NCBI GenBank assembly: GCA_963920765.1
Contig: OY987248.1
Span: 12,372,539 to 12,436,538 of the forward strand
Source: Ulota crispa
Lineage: Eukaryota > Streptophyta > Bryopsida > Orthotrichales > Orthotrichaceae
DNA: 64,000 bases
Direction of reading: 5' to 3'
Shown here: positions 1 to 12,848 of the stretch, one piece after another
Layout: the number at the start of each line of letters is the position of its first letter
Numbering within the stretch: position 1 is the first letter of the stretch
Notes under the pieces: generated by a model
The model's database searches: none
What the model saw: the letters and a program-made list of their open reading frames with translations, nothing else
What the model was told of the DNA's origin: nothing
Position numbers and translations under genes: made by a program

Positions 1-904
1 AAAATGAAGTAAAGGACTCATCCGGACAACAAATTTGGTTAGTAGGAATTAGGTTAATGCATTTATAGTTCTGCAAGCTTCTATGGTTCATGAATTTGAA
101 TTATATTAGTCCATACATTATTAAAACTAGTTGTTATGAATTCTTTTAGGGACACTTTCAAGCGAGTTTTTCCATGTCCAATAAAGAACATTAAAAAATT
201 GTAATTTTTTTTTAAAGTGGCAGAAGCATGCACAAATACTTGTTTCTAGGTGCACATATGGTCAAAATTATTAAAATGTTAATAATTCATTTTAGGGGAC
301 CATTACAAACTACAAGTCAAAAAAAGTCTGGATCAGGACATTTGGGTTCTAATCACTTTTATGGTGTGAAAAAAGATCAAGAAAGTCCTTTGGATGGAAG
401 GAGCACTTTCTAAATGAATGTCTTAACGTAAGGAAAGCTTAAGAAAAATGTTTCATCACTTGCAAGTTCAAACTTTTACCTATACAAAAATAATCCAGAC
501 TCCTTAAGAAAGAGTCCTTTCCGGAGGTCCAATAGGCCCTTTCGGGGGTACCCTGATTGTGCCATTGCCCGATCTTGAGTCAAATTCCACAAACTTTGGT
601 CCTATCTTGGGCTTTTGAAAATATGAAAAGTCAACTTTAGATGTTGCAAAATTGAATGAAGGCAATTTTGCAAACACTATTGTAGATATTTGTAATGAGA
701 TTAATTCTTGACTCTTTTTTTTTGGTATAAGTTGGAGAACGTGAATTATTATGCGTTTAGAATTTTTGTTGTGGTTCCAAGCAACAAAAAAAAAAGTGCA
801 AAATTGTAAATGCACAATCTGATTTTCTAAGAAGAAAAACAGACATTCTATTTAAATTTATAGGTTTTGTATTGTTGCAATTACAATCATATCAAACACA
901 TGTC
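1..904. other. AT-rich intergenic DNA, nothing recognised
   Basis: Short open frames occur on both strands (228-413 and 504-815). They show no family resemblance, no splice context and low-complexity composition, so I treat them as chance. No repeat boundary could be drawn here. Confidence 0.5.
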
Positions 905-928
905 TATGTATGTATGTACATACATATG

Positions 929-974
<46 letters not shown>
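905..974. repeat. Microsatellite: TATG/TACA repeats then (TA)n
   Basis: A short TGTA/TACA tetranucleotide stretch runs into an uninterrupted (TA)n tract. It directly abuts the inverted-repeat element that starts at 975, so the element may have inserted into the TA tract. Confidence 0.9.
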
Positions 975-979
<5 letters not shown>

Positions 980-1337
980 AATTGCTAAAGCAACACTTGT
1001 GAGCATGCACTTTGAGAATTTAAAGCTAAATTCTTGATCCAAGTAGTCCATCATTCTTTTAACCATAACATTACTAATTTACCACCTCCTTGAAAGAAAG
1101 AAGAACAAACAAAAATTTATACTAAATCTTTATTGCAACTTTGCTATTTTAGTCTATTTGTTATTATGTTATATAATTCCAAAGTTGTATATTTTCAATT
1201 GCAAATTCAAGTACCTCCAAATTTTGAGGATATAACCCTATAATAGAAGAGGTAAACCAAATCAAAGAAGTTAACATTGAATCCTTAGATTTCATGCTCA
1301 AAGCACATCTTGGAGTATCGGTTTTAGTAATTCCCTA
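975..1337. mobile_element. MITE-like inverted-repeat element, 363 bp
   Basis: The ends are inverted: TAGGGAATTGCTAAA on the left and the reverse complement of TAGGGAATTACTAAA on the right. The similarity continues imperfectly inward (GAGCATGCACTTTGAG against a mirrored CTCAAAGCACATC block). There is no coding capacity. It sits in a TA-rich site, so a TA target duplication is plausible but cannot be told apart from the flanking (TA)n. The superfamily is not assigned. Confidence 0.65.
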
Positions 1338-3057
1338 AATATATTTAGATATGTATGTATGTGTCAGTACGCACTCATTAGAAGTATGATTTGATTTCAA
1401 AATCTTTTGACTTCTGGATTTTTTTTCTTATCTTGGACAACTAAGCGTAGAAGTGAAACTTTAACTAAGTAAACATAGAAGAGTTGACAAATCTGTATTC
1501 CAAGCAGTATGAATCCGTATTTTAGATGACGAACAAAGTACATTTGATGATGGCGTTTTGTTCAAGTAAATCTCGTTTATCCAATGTAGATTCTGAACCT
1601 ACAAAATCCAACCTCATTATGTGAGCACTAGTGATCCCTAAACTGGCTAAATTTTGCCTAAAACTACCAAAAAAACCTCTACGCTACATGTACATGCAAG
1701 AAATCTTAACAAAAACAAGAAAAAGAGCAAAAAATCATACTTGCGCAAGGGGGTGGTGGCGACGTGATCTCCTACATTGATGGGGATGTTACAGCTGTCA
1801 GCTAGGTGATATCTTGTCAGATCACTGAGGCTCGATCTGATCCGTTGCTAGCTCACAAGGGCGGCAATGCTGCAGCCATTCAATTAGCAAGACCTGTAGT
1901 GCAAGAGCAAGCTTTTTGCAGTAGTAGGGTCAGTTCTAGGACCACTAAACCTTGTACAAGTGTCTATCTGGCACTTGCCAATGCCTCTCACAACGGTCTC
2001 TTTCTTTGCTAGATTGCTAGCACGGTTGCGCCTGGCTGCCCTGGCACTCTAGCAACCTCAGATTTCCTTGGATTCCTTGCTGGCTCGCCGCGTGAGTTAA
2101 GGGTTTGGCGCGTTGGCCTTGGATCTTGGATCTGAGACTCGCCATCTTTGTTTGCAATGCATTTTCTTTGAGGCTCTTTGTTGTCATTGAATTCATTCAT
2201 TCTGTGCTGCTTACCTGCTCCTCCTGGGCTAGAAGCCGTTGTTTTTTGGCGCAAGTTCAATGCGGCATTGTGGCCCTAGCCCTGCCATTGTGATTTGATT
2301 TTTGTTGTTTTTTCCCTGGCCAACACAAGCATTGTAAGCTAGTGTGAAAATCTAGAGGCTGCGAGGCCTCAGGCATTCACTGCTCGTTTGAAATGCTGTG
2401 TTTCTGGGGGAATGTGGAAAACTTTGGAAATGGTGCGTAGATCTCTAACGGCGCCTACAAACTTTGCCTTCCAAGCCAGCCCCTTTGCTTAGTTGCTCAC
2501 ATCTGTAATTGTTAAATTGCTGCTGGATCTAGGTGGTGCAGCACTCAAACTCTTGCATTTCTCTTCAATCTTGCTGTTTTTTGAGCGTTACTGCGGTTTA
2601 CAATGCTTTCATCTTCATTTCAGCTTCAATTTGGTGCTATCAATGCTGCGTTTTGATCTTCTCATGTTGGATTTGTGTCCTATCCACCCTTTTCTTGAGA
2701 GGCTAAGGCTTTGAAAACAAAGGTTTCTATTCACTGGTGTAGTTTGGGAGGGTTTGTAGAGGGGGAATTGGAGAGTTCAACACTGAGGTTTCTGTTGCTG
2801 GGGATTAGAATTACGTAGGGTAGGCTAGGCGGCTTCTTGTGTAGGGGTTCATTGTCACTGTTTGCTACATCCAATCTAAGAGCCTCGGACTTGGGGGTAC
2901 GTTTTTTGATGCAAAGGTTCAATTCCATGGCACCTCGACCGAGACTTCTAGAGAACTTCCGGTTTTGAACCTTTGGGTCTAGCTGGAACAACAGTGGGAT
3001 TGGGAAATATTTATCAGCCCCTAGCGTCACGCATGTGTCTGAGACACGAGTCTCCAA
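1338..3057. other. Unassigned DNA upstream of the hAT pseudogene
   Basis: From about 1,740 the base composition becomes less AT-rich, as in the hAT coding region that follows. This stretch may therefore be the element's 5' part. No terminal inverted repeat, promoter motif or convincing exon was found. The open frames at 1806-2012, 2009-2260 and 2731-3057 overlap on opposite strands and look like chance. Confidence 0.4.
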
Positions 3058-6000
3058 TCTGGCGTCGCAACCTCTAGCAACAAGGGGCTGAGCTCTGAAG
3101 AAACCGCTGTCTTGCCGGATCTGAACGGCGACCTTAAAATGGTGGAGGTACTGAGTGATGGCAAGCTTGTCTACAGTGGGCGGAAGAAGACGAAGGCCTC
3201 TTATATAGCCAAGAAGAGAAGAAAAGTGACGGCCAGTACTCTAAACCGAAGCTGGCAAGAAGTGTGGGCGTGCAAGTATTCCTGGGCTGATGCTAAGTTC
3301 AATGAGGTGGGAGATCATACTGGCATTCTCTATCGGAGTTGCACTTCCATAAGTGGAATGAGGAAAGTGATGGTGCCTAAAGGTGATAACCTTGAAAAGC
3401 ACAAGGGGAAGAGGATATGCCGTGAAGATGGAGTCCCCCTTCTCCACTTGAAGAAAGGTGAAACCTTTCTTAGTGTTGATTGCAAGCACATATAGTACTG
3501 CAAGATCTAGGCAGCGCGTAAGCAACCATCAACTATGCTAGATCTACTTTCAGCAGGCTTGGAGGGTGAGATGAAGAGAAAGGGAGTTCAGTTCTCTACC
3601 TCTTTTCAAGTTTTATCACATGGACGCCCAATGTGTGATTATGAGCGTGAGCAATTCCTTCTCATGCATTTGAAAGTTAAACACTTGCCTAGAAAGCATT
3701 GGTCTGAAACTAGTGGGTGGGAGATGAGTGAGCATCTCCATGGTTCTGTTTTGTTGGCTTTGAAGAGTGTTGTTCAATTTGTTAGGTTTATCTCTATTAG
3801 CTCTGATGAGGTAACAGCCATTGACAACACATCTTGGATCTGTGTGCATGTATATACTATGCAGTCTTGGGAGAGAGTTCCTCATTTGTTGCATTTATCT
3901 TGTGTATTGGAGAGTGGGACAGCAAACCATCCAACCAATGTTATCATGGGTGCTTTGATGTGTGAGGAATGACTAACCAAGGAGGAAGTAGCATGTAAGT
4001 TGGTTTGTTTTGGTGCAGACAGAGTAAGCACATTTCAGGGCCCAAAGAATGGGGTTACATCACAAATAAGGGAGAAATGGGCTCCTTTCACCTTGGAGTT
4101 GAGTTGTGTATTCCACAGGGTGAATTTGGTGGTGGAAACACTTTCCATATACCCTCTAATCTCTCGCTTGGAGAGCATGTTCCAAGCAGTATACTCATAC
4201 TTTTGCAAGAGCAACAAGCGTCATGCAGAGTTGCAAAAGTTGGCTGACCTCATGGAGACTAAGGGCAACAAGATGTTGCGCAATGTGGATACTAGGTGGA
4301 TCCCAGCCCAAAGAGTGATGTCTGAATACAAGACATTGATGGTGAAAATGGGCTAAGACATGATTGGAGGGCCCAGCCACAAGGCCATTGCTGTAGCAAG
4401 GGACAACTTCGATTTCTTCTTAGACATTGAGGTTTTGCTGTCCCTTGCTTGTTTTATTCCTTTGCTGAATTCTATTCATTGCTTGGTGAAGTTATCTCAG
4501 GCTTGTGACATTTTTATCTGTGATTTCTTACAAGCTATTAAGTTATGTCAAAGTGAGTTGGCAAGACTTTTTGTTGATAGATCTACTTCTTACAACACTT
4601 CAGACTTGAAGACTTACAATGATCTGATCATGCTAACCTCTGAAGACATTCCTTTCAAATGGAAGGAGATGCCAGAAGAGATTGGTATGTCTTACTTGTA
4701 CTTTGATTTTGAGTTCACCCAAGTCTTTGCCCGTTGCCATGACGAAGAAAGTGGCTAGCACAAGTTCGTTACATGTGAGGAATATCAACAAATCCAACAG
4801 AACATAGAGCGGCAATTTGCAGGTTTGCACTTTTTTCCTTATTTTTGATTTTCAAATTATTGTGATGAATTGGTAGTTCTGTTTTTATGTCATTTTGTGT
4901 TCTTCTATGTAATTTTCTTCTAACTCGGAATGTGCTGATTTATTGGCAGGTGAGGTTCCATCATTGTAGTAGTGCATAAGATGTAGGCTGGTTTTTATTT
5001 TCAAATGATCAGGTTTGCTTTTCGTATTCTTCATGGTTTAATGTGTTAAATTTCAGTTTCTGTTCATTGTAACCGAATTACATATTCATCTGTTGCTGCC
5101 TTTCGGCTCCTTCTTTTCATACTTTGTCAGTTCATTGGTGTCTTTTGGTCAATTAGGTGATGTTCTTCAATGCTGATTGATACGTGCCTGTTGGCCTTGG
5201 TGGAGAAAAGGCAAAGTCCTAGCTTTTTTATTCTTAAACTTGCATGGTTTGTAACTGTTTCCTTTCTTGTTTTATTTTCTCTAGTTTAATCGTTTAGGGT
5301 TGGTTACTCTTTGGAAAAACAAATAGAGGCAGGGGGGCGGCAAATTACTGAAGTGGTGTTCTTTCAATCATTTTCGTTATTTGATGTGTAGTTCACTTTC
5401 ATGTTTGCTGTTCACCTGGATGCATGCTTGGTTTGCCTCACAAAAAAAGGTAGAGGCTGAAGGGGGGTGGGGGAATTCCCGAGTTGGTTGTTATTTTCAT
5501 TTCTTTCATTTTTCGGTTGAATACTTCACTTTCTGGTTTTCTGCTTAATTATTGTATTGCCGGTTTGCTTTAAGGAAAAATGGGAGAGGCCCGGGGGGAA
5601 AATTTCTGAGTTGGTTGTTTTTTTTTTTTTTTTTTGAGTAGTTTCTTAATTAATGCACTTTTGAGTTTGCTTCTGAATTATTTCTTTGCTGGTTTGCATC
5701 GGGAATTAAAGGGAGTGGCCGGGAGGGGGAATTTTTGGCTTGGAAGTTTTTTTCATTTATCTGATTTGTTACTTGATAATTTCACATTCAAGTTTGAATT
5801 TGTGCTTTGCTGGTTTGCCTCGGGGAAAAAAGGGAGTGGCCAGGGGGTGTAGAAATTTCGGACTTGATGTTAATTTTCAATTTTTTTATTTGTTTCTTCA
5901 TGAATTCTCATTCGAGTTTGGTGCTGAATTAGTGCTGTGCTGGCTTGCTTGGAGATAAAGGTTGAGGCTCTGATTTTCTGGATTAATGACTTGGTTGGGG

Positions 6001-6771
6001 TTCTATTCCTTTAACACGTTTCTGCTATAATTGTCTTTAATATTTGTTGTTCATTTGGTGTGTTGCCGGTTTGCCTTGAGAAAAATGAGTTACATGCTTT
6101 GGTTTTTTCTTTATCCTGATTTGGTTGGTTTCTTGTGAGTGTTTCTCTTTCCTTATGCAGATATTGCACAGAACCTTTGTGGCAAGCTTGACCGCAGATT
6201 CCCCCAACAAGAACTTTTAGATGCATTTGGCATCATTTACCCTCAATATTGGAGGCAAGAGGGGGCAGAGGAAAGTTTTCCTTCTCACTTCGAGATTTTG
6301 AAGAAATTCTATTGCCATGTCATTACCATGAATGGAGATTTCTCTGGAGGGCCATCCTACACTGTCCTAGAAATGCTTTCTGAGGCACACTTGCACAATC
6401 AACAAGCATTGTTCAAGATTACTATGAAGGCACATAGTGAAGTTGCTTGTGGCCCTCCTTTCCAGCAAAACCCAGTTGTTAAATTGTGGAGAAATCTCTC
6501 CCAATCACGCCCCTTGACCAAGCTAATTTCAGAGTATTTCAAACTCGCTGAAATTGGTTGTTGCATGGTCTTAGGATCGGTGGAAGACAAAAGGTGTTTC
6601 TCAACACTTAAGTGTTTGAAGTCTTGCCACAAAAATTGTCTTGGCATGCACTTACCCCTTGTGGTAAGAATGTTTGGTCAAAAATATTACACATTAGAGG
6701 GCTTCCCTTACAAGGAAGCAATTGACTCTTGGAGGAGTGCCATTAAGGTGGGATGCCAAGGAGATGTGTAG
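3058..6771 (+). pseudogene. Decayed two-exon hAT-superfamily transposase
   Basis: Exon 1 runs from at or before 3058 to 4822 and exon 2 from 6161 to 6771. The 1,338-bp GT/AG intron joins them in phase (G + AT gives Asp). Visible hAT features are an N-terminal basic region, a first catalytic-Asp segment (TAIDNTSWICVHVY, about 3,820), a second around CFGADRVSTF (about 4,010) and a C-terminal dimerisation block in exon 2 containing GSVEDKRCFS and LPLVVRMF. It resembles the ZNF862/KIAA1586-like branch of hAT transposases. Exon 1 keeps one frame over its whole length but has five nonsense codons (TAG 3493, TAG 3508, TGA 3970, TAA 4354, TAG 4756). No clear start Met or terminal repeats were found. 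It cannot make full-length protein as it stands. Confidence 0.82.
5431..6110 (+). repeat. ~128-bp degenerate minisatellite in the hAT intron
   Basis: A motif of the form GTTTGCCTC...GGAAAAA-GGGAG-GGC...GGGGG...AATTTC-GAGTTGGTTG recurs about every 121-132 bp, with unit anchors at 5431, 5563, 5692, 5813, 5943 and 6069. A weaker unit may precede it near 5,310. Copies have diverged by substitutions and small indels. The array lies wholly inside the transposase intron, and short open frames within it are by-products of the repeat. Confidence 0.75.
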
Positions 6772-7244
6772 ACTAAGAAGGTGGGATGGCATAGATATGT
6801 GGTAACCCTAAACCACATTTGTATCCTCAGCATGTTACATTTTAGTTTCACCCTTAGTTTTCATGAGGTCATGCCAGTTTTGCAATTCTAAAGTGGATCT
6901 TAACTTCAAGTTTTACCAAATTGGCCTCTACATGGAGTGGTGGATGATGGAGCGTGGAGTTAAAGGCATGCAAGACAACAAGTGGAATCTACAACAGCAA
7001 AACTCCTAACATAGTCTACTAATGTGTGCTTGTATGTCTAGTGTTGTGTGCAGATCACTAACATTGCAATTTGGGCAACCTTGCACCTTTGCAAGTTGGG
7101 TTCAATCCCCAAGTTAGTGACATGAGCTATGATGAATGTGCAAAATAGTTGCATACTTATTCATTTCTTCTTTGTCTTTCTTGAAATATGTGTATTTCTA
7201 TGTTGCCATAGTAAGACATGTTTTTGAATTTGTTTTCAACTTAC
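6772..7244. other. 3' flank of the hAT element
   Basis: No gene or clear terminal repeat was recognised. The element's 3' end probably lies here but I could not place it. Confidence 0.4.
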
Positions 7245-7615
7245 ACTTGAGCAGATTTTTTGCCATTGAGTTTAGACTGAAGCATGTTTGTTGCCATTGA
7301 TTTCCATCAAGTGTACACTAATAGTGTAAACTCAATGGAATTTGCTTGAGTGTAATCTCATTGGCAACTAAAATGCTTGAGCCATTTTGTTGCCATTGAG
7401 TTTACACTTAATCATATTTGTTGCCTTTGAGTTCCATTAGTGTTCATTTTTAGTGTAAACTCAATGGAATTTGCTTGTAAACTCAATGATAACAACTCCG
7501 CCCCAGGCAAATTCCATTGAGTTTTCACTCAAACCTTAAATTCAAATTTGTTCATTGACTTCATAGTTTCATACTTAAACAAGTTTTTGCCATTGAGTTT
7601 ACACTTTCTACTGCT
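7245..7615. repeat. Alternating-orientation short repeat (TTGCCATTGAGTTTACACT)
   Basis: The 19-bp word TTGCCATTGAGTTTACACT and its reverse complement (AGTGTAAACTCAATGG plus AATTTGCTTG) recur at least eight times in about 370 bp, in both orientations with mismatches. Neighbouring copies can pair into hairpins. It may be the sub-terminal repeat zone of a lost transposon or a locally amplified palindrome. Confidence 0.7.
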
Positions 7616-8444
7616 AATTCATACTTCATACTTCAGCAAATTTCACTAAATTTTTTGCAAATACTTCATCTCATATGGAGTCACTTATTAGTTTCATCTA
7701 CATCCGTTTAGGCAAATAGCATTGGATGATCTCCACAAATATCAGCAGGATCGCAACCTGCCCTATGAAATAAAAATAAAAATTGCAACTTGTGCACTAC
7801 CCAAGAAAAAGTAAATATGCAGAATTTTACTTTTTTTAAAGGCAAGTATCAGCCCTGTTCTCAATGGAAAAGTTGGTTCTAGCAATGACAGCTATTTGTG
7901 AAGGAGGCGTGTAGACCAAATGCTAAAAAAGGAAAATCAGTTCTGGGATCATTGGTGAGCACTTGAAGATTCTTAGGTAAATTAAATATTGGTACAGATA
8001 TATGTGTAAAAATGTGGGGAGTTTATTAAAGGATCTAGAAAATACATCTAAATAATTAACTACTTAAATTTCAAAAATCATAATAAATTGTTAAATATCA
8101 TGGAAGTCTTGTGCACAATACAATATTGCAATTTGTGTGATTTACATTGGGAGATGTGTGCTAAACATAGAAAGATCTAAGGTATGTACACCTTTCTTCA
8201 ACTTGTCCCGAAAGCTAGCCCCTACGATTAGGCTGCACTTGAGGTGTTCACCACTCACAATGAACCCAAAGTGGAGCAAGGAATACTACTTACACAAGCA
8301 AATTGTGCCACATGTTAGCTTAGGAGCTAGTTTGGGAGGGTTGGGATTGGGATAGTCAAGTTCATGTATAGGAACATATCCAAGCAGTTTCAAGGTTAGT
8401 TTAGAGTTGCTTTTAGGGACCCCAATGAGCTATAACTTTGTCCT
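7616..8444. other. AT-rich intergenic DNA, nothing recognised
   Basis: One open frame (8137-8355) is present but has no recognisable family or context. Confidence 0.4.
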
Positions 8445-9389
8445 TTAACCCCTAAAGGCCCAAGCAGTTTTCTCCGATGAAAGTCACTGTTAACTACCAC
8501 TTTGGAGGGAATGAGTAGAAAAGTAGGAAATAAAGTTTGTTTTGCAAATCTAACCATAGGATCTTGTCTTAGATTAGAAGAGATACTTATGGGGAAAAAT
8601 CAGGTCAATTTAGATGGAGTGGAGGGAGATATTTACTTCTAAAGTGCAAAAAAAGGTATCTTTTTGTGCTGTCCAAAAAATTTCAAAAGCCTTTGTCTAC
8701 ACTTACATGAAGAAAATTACTCTACACAAAGTTGAGGTTTATTTTTTCCATGTAGAAGACCAAGTTAGGTATGTGTGGAAGAATTTTCAAATCAATTGGA
8801 ACTATACAACACATGGGGGAAAATAGTTAGTAAAAAGAAGTAGAGAATGAGTCAAATCACTAAATTGTTAAGAATTTAATTATTAAAAAGAAAAATTGAA
8901 AATCCCAACGGTTTCAATATTGTGAGAAACAATCTACTTCCTTAGATTTAGTTTTTTTCCAAAATATTGATAATAGTGGAAAAAAAAGGACTTCAAAGTT
9001 TATTTTAGAGTAGAGAATCCATAACTGCCCACAAACTTAAACATCTCATAACTTTCATCTCATCGATTGAAGTTGAATGATTCAAAGCTTCCCACATTTT
9101 AAAAAAAAATCTAAAGAACCAATTTCAGATTTCTATTTTTAGAAAATACAAAATATTAAGAAGTTTTTGGGCTGCCTAGATTGCCCTCCCTCCCTCGGGG
9201 CAGTAGAAATTATTGCAATACTTTTTTGTCAAATGTCAAAATGACAAAAAAATTAAATTCCCGGGTAAGTCTTGGAATTCTCCACTTTTAATAAAAGTTT
9301 AAAAAAATCACAAAAACTAGATTAGCTATAGGTACATGCCCAAAATCTCAATTGTCCCTCCGGGAGATAGATGGGCCTTTAGGGGTTAA
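8445..9389 (-). mobile_element. TTAA-flanked non-autonomous element, copy 1 (945 bp)
   Basis: It has perfect 18-bp terminal inverted repeats including the flanking TTAA: TTAACCCCTAAAGGCCCA at the left, its reverse complement at the right. The interior is homologous to copy 2 (13,547-14,487) in the same orientation and to copies 3 and 4 reversed (for example the shared blocks AACCATAGGATCTTG and GAGATATTTAC). There is no transposase. A TTAA target with termini starting CCC(C/T) is the signature of piggyBac-type elements, but the superfamily is inferred from termini alone. Confidence 0.85.
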
Positions 9390-9686
9390 TATAAAATATT
9401 CTATAATATATTTTTTCACAGAAATGACTTTCGATGATAGCTTCTTGAAAGGCTAATCCTACAAAAACAAAAAAAAAACAAAAGACAAAAAAAACAAAAC
9501 AAAACAAAAATCATGAATTTTGCAAGACCGCGCAATACCCCCAAATACTTAAATGGTCAGGGATGGGTGTACATAACTTATATCCTTCAACATAAGAAGA
9601 TCTCCTTATGCTCTGCTCACAAAGTTCAAAATTAAGCAAATAGTCCACATTTAGTTAATATAGCATATAAAGGCACTAAAAAGTTA

Positions 9687-10059
9687 GGGAATTTATATAT
9701 ATACACCGGGGTTGATATTTGCACACCCCCTGCGGTAAGTCTTAGATTTTTAGTGTCCTAAATTTGAATTGAGAATTTTGAATTCAGATTTGGACTTAGA
9801 GACTATGATTTAATTTAGAATTATAAAAAAAAGTTGCAATTCAATAACATCTTATGAAAAAATTTATCTTTTTTTACAAACAAAAATAAAAGTAGCATTT
9901 TTCCCCTAACTAAACTTTTTCATTGGGTGTTGTTGAATTGCAATTTTTTTTTTTATGGTTGTAGACTATATCATGGTCTCTAAGTCCAAATCTGAATCTA
10001 AAACTTACCCCAGTGGGGTGTGCAAATATCAACCCCCTGGTGTGCATATATCAATTCCC
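9687..10059. mobile_element. Foldback MITE, 373 bp, long imperfect inverted arms
   Basis: The ends read GGGAATTTATATATATACACC... and the reverse complement of GGGAATTGATATATGCACACC. The arms extend about 150 bp inward, with mirrored blocks TTGATATTTGCACACCCC and ATTCAGATTTGGACTTAG against CTAAGTCCAAATCTGAAT. The whole element could fold into one long hairpin. It is noncoding. Confidence 0.8.
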
Positions 10060-11887
10060 AAAAAATTTAAAAGACACAAATGATAATCCTTATTAATGTT
10101 GCTATAGTGCAATAAATCATAAACCAACAAATTCTTAACCAAAAATGTCAAATAGTCACCAATTTTGAATGTTGATAACTTTCTTTGGCTAGAAATAACT
10201 CTAGTTTATTTTGTAAATTTTATCCAAAGACCTTCTTACTTATAATATATATAAAGAGTTTCACTTTATTAAGGATGATGCCATGAACAACACATATGAT
10301 TGTTAGGTCTTTGTTACTTTATGTTGTCTTACACCGTACAATGTTTTCAATGCAAGAATAGATCCATGTCTAACTTGTGATGATAAGTAGACGTATTTCA
10401 ATTTCAACTTCTAGTTATCAAATATTATTTTCTCTTTCTATTATAAAATGTTTCTTTTTAATATTAACAAATTCTTGGCCTACATAGCCTATCTTATAAA
10501 ACTTAAGAGCTTTGATTGCAAATTCGTCTTAGGCTATAAATGTTTTTACCCGTGTAAAGGCATGTTCTCACTTGGCAATATGAAGAATTGTTGTTGAATA
10601 ATAACATCGGCCCCTGTTTTTAGAGCATCAAGTTGGGAAACTTGTGAAGGGTATTTTTAGAGGTATTTACATAAGGAGTTTCATATACTGTAGGTTGAGA
10701 GCAGATTCGGCAGACCTCTGTCAAATTGTTTATTTTTTTGAGAAAAAATCAATTCGGCATTAGATTTTTTAATTTAATAAGATTAGGCACTTTTAGAAAA
10801 AGTTGTTATTATTTAGCATTCAATCAAAAAATTTAGTAGAATTAAGCTTTTTTTAAGCATCTTCCACTTTCTAAAATTAATCCTTGGTGTAAAATTTATA
10901 ATAGATTGAGCCCTCTTGGAATCAACCTTAATCTTCCATTGTTAATTAAGCTTAATGACTTTTATAATATTTAGCATTTCAATTTTTTGATTTGTTTGAC
11001 ATTGGACATTTTTGAAAAATAATTTATAAAATAATTAGGCAAAATTTTGGGGAATTATTTTATGCCAAATCTGCTCTCAACCTACAATAATGGCGTTACA
11101 TTCACACATATGGTGTGACGTACTTGATGGGATACGTAGGAAATGCCAGCAAGGCATTTTGGATCTGCTAGCAAAGTGGGAGGTCATACCAAAGAGTAGG
11201 ATTTTGCAAACTACTTCATAGTTTCACTGGATGGTAGTTGCTCCCTCACTTGCACGTAGTTGTTGTAGGCACATTCACATTCAAATTGCTTTGCAATTTT
11301 AATAATGGAATTGGATGTAGAAGCAATACAATTGAGATGGTGTTTTTTCAAAAGTTAGTGTTTCTTTCTTGTGAGCATGTCCGCTTATGGACATTCCTTT
11401 CATTTAGTTGTTGTGATTGTCTCTAAGCTAGATGAATAGGAAAGTTGTGCACATGCGTATTGAATTGGTTCTCCGTTGCAAAGGATTTCTGCAATTGTAA
11501 ACATGACCCAACATACAAACAATTTTAAGAGGAACTCAAATTTTACTGCATGTAAGAGAACAGTTGTGCAGCCAACAAGGAGCTGGTTCTTGGTTTCCCA
11601 CCCACAACAATCAATTTTCTGCTGCAGGTGCTCCAACTACATGTGGAATTCAACAAACCATGCGGAGGAAGTCCGTTCACGTTGCTCAAACTTCAAACAA
11701 TCACAACTTTTTCACATAATTTGGACTAACTTATATGCAAGATTGAATTCACAAAAAGCAAAGATAACCCGCCAAGAACTTTTTTTTATAGCAAAGTTCA
11801 ATTTTTATGAAGAAACTTGAAATTATGAATTGCAGGATTTCTAAAGACTATACAAACTCAAATTAAAAACACGGATACAACAAGGTG
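10060..11887. other. AT-rich intergenic DNA, nothing firm
   Basis: An inverted pair around 10,690 (TGTAGGTTGAGAGCAGATT) and 11,070 (AATCTGCTCTCAACCTACA, with one mismatch) suggests a ~400-bp inverted-repeat element at about 10,690-11,090. The open frames at 11,238-11,820 overlap on both strands and match nothing I know. Confidence 0.45.
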
Positions 11888-12015
11888 AGTCACTTTTTAT
11901 TTCCGGCACCAAAGTGCCAGTTTCCACCACTAGACTTTTGTCCCTCCAGTTTTGCTCGAATGTGAAGGGGACAAGTGGCACTTTGGTGCCAAAAAAAAAA
12001 GGGCTAAAGGTGACT
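11888..12015. mobile_element. Small hairpin element, 128 bp
   Basis: AGTCAC at the left pairs with GTGACT at the right. Inside, a perfect 15-bp inverted pair GGCACCAAAGTGCCA / TGGCACTTTGGTGCC (11,905-11,919 and 11,976-11,990) flanks a loop of about 56 bp. It could be a tiny MITE or a hairpin RNA locus. I see no evidence of function. Confidence 0.6.
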
Positions 12016-12142
12016 GATCCACAATGCAAAGAACAAACCTTCTAGCTCCAAAATGTGTTGTTGACAATGCCTAAAGGTGCAAGTATGTTTCGTTGCCCAC
12101 TTGCAATTTATTAAGCATTTGTTGTTATCCTCTTCCTGGTTC

Positions 12143-12376
12143 TTAACCCTTAAAGGACCATAGGCCATAGTATATACGCTGCCATATAATCAATATTTGC
12201 TACCAATAAGAAGTTTTAATTTGAGATCTCAAGTAGCTCACTAGAACCGCTTTGATCTATTCTTCTACTTCTTTGTTGATCTCAAATGTAATAAAGGTGT
12301 GGATCCATTTCAAATATAAGAAAAATACCCCATATTGTGCTGGTCGTAGCGGCACACTCAGTCCTTTAAGGCTTAA
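12143..12376. mobile_element. Short TTAA-flanked MITE, 234 bp
   Basis: The left end is TTAACCCTTAAAGGACCA. The right end is the reverse complement of TTAAGCCTTAAAGGACTG. These termini are related to those of the 0.93-kb TTAA family, but the interior is different and much shorter. This makes it a sub-family or an internally deleted derivative. Confidence 0.7.
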
Positions 12377-12848
12377 ACCCGCAATTGTTTTGAAGACATA
12401 CTGAAACATTCAAGAATTTTGACAGTGCTCTTTGATAATGGACCTTGGTATCGACAACATGGCATTCTTTTATTTTTTGCCAAATTACAGGTGTCAACTC
12501 GGCATTGCATAATAAATGAAGGGACTAATGCAGAATGGTGCGAATCTATCAATGTGTTGCTAGTCTAGCTCCAGTTTGCCAAAAAAAAATGCCTTGATTG
12601 ACAAGTATGAATCACCTCACCTACACTTCTGAGATGTTCTCAAATCTTCCTTTTTTGGTGGAAACTTTTGTAACATCGGTGTTTGCGGGCAGACTTCCCA
12701 GAAGTCACCAATTACTTTTCAAGTAACAGCGGCACTTTGAACCTGCCAGCTAAGCATCCATTTAGGCTCGGGAAGATACCACCGCTGCTAGTGTGAACTT
12801 CATCAATATTAGCAAGAACAACTTGCGTTGTTTTACCTGCCACGAGCC

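Noticed and set aside
7095..7112. B-box-like GGTTCAATCCCC, possible tRNA or SINE
   Set aside because: No A-box upstream and no cloverleaf stems could be drawn.
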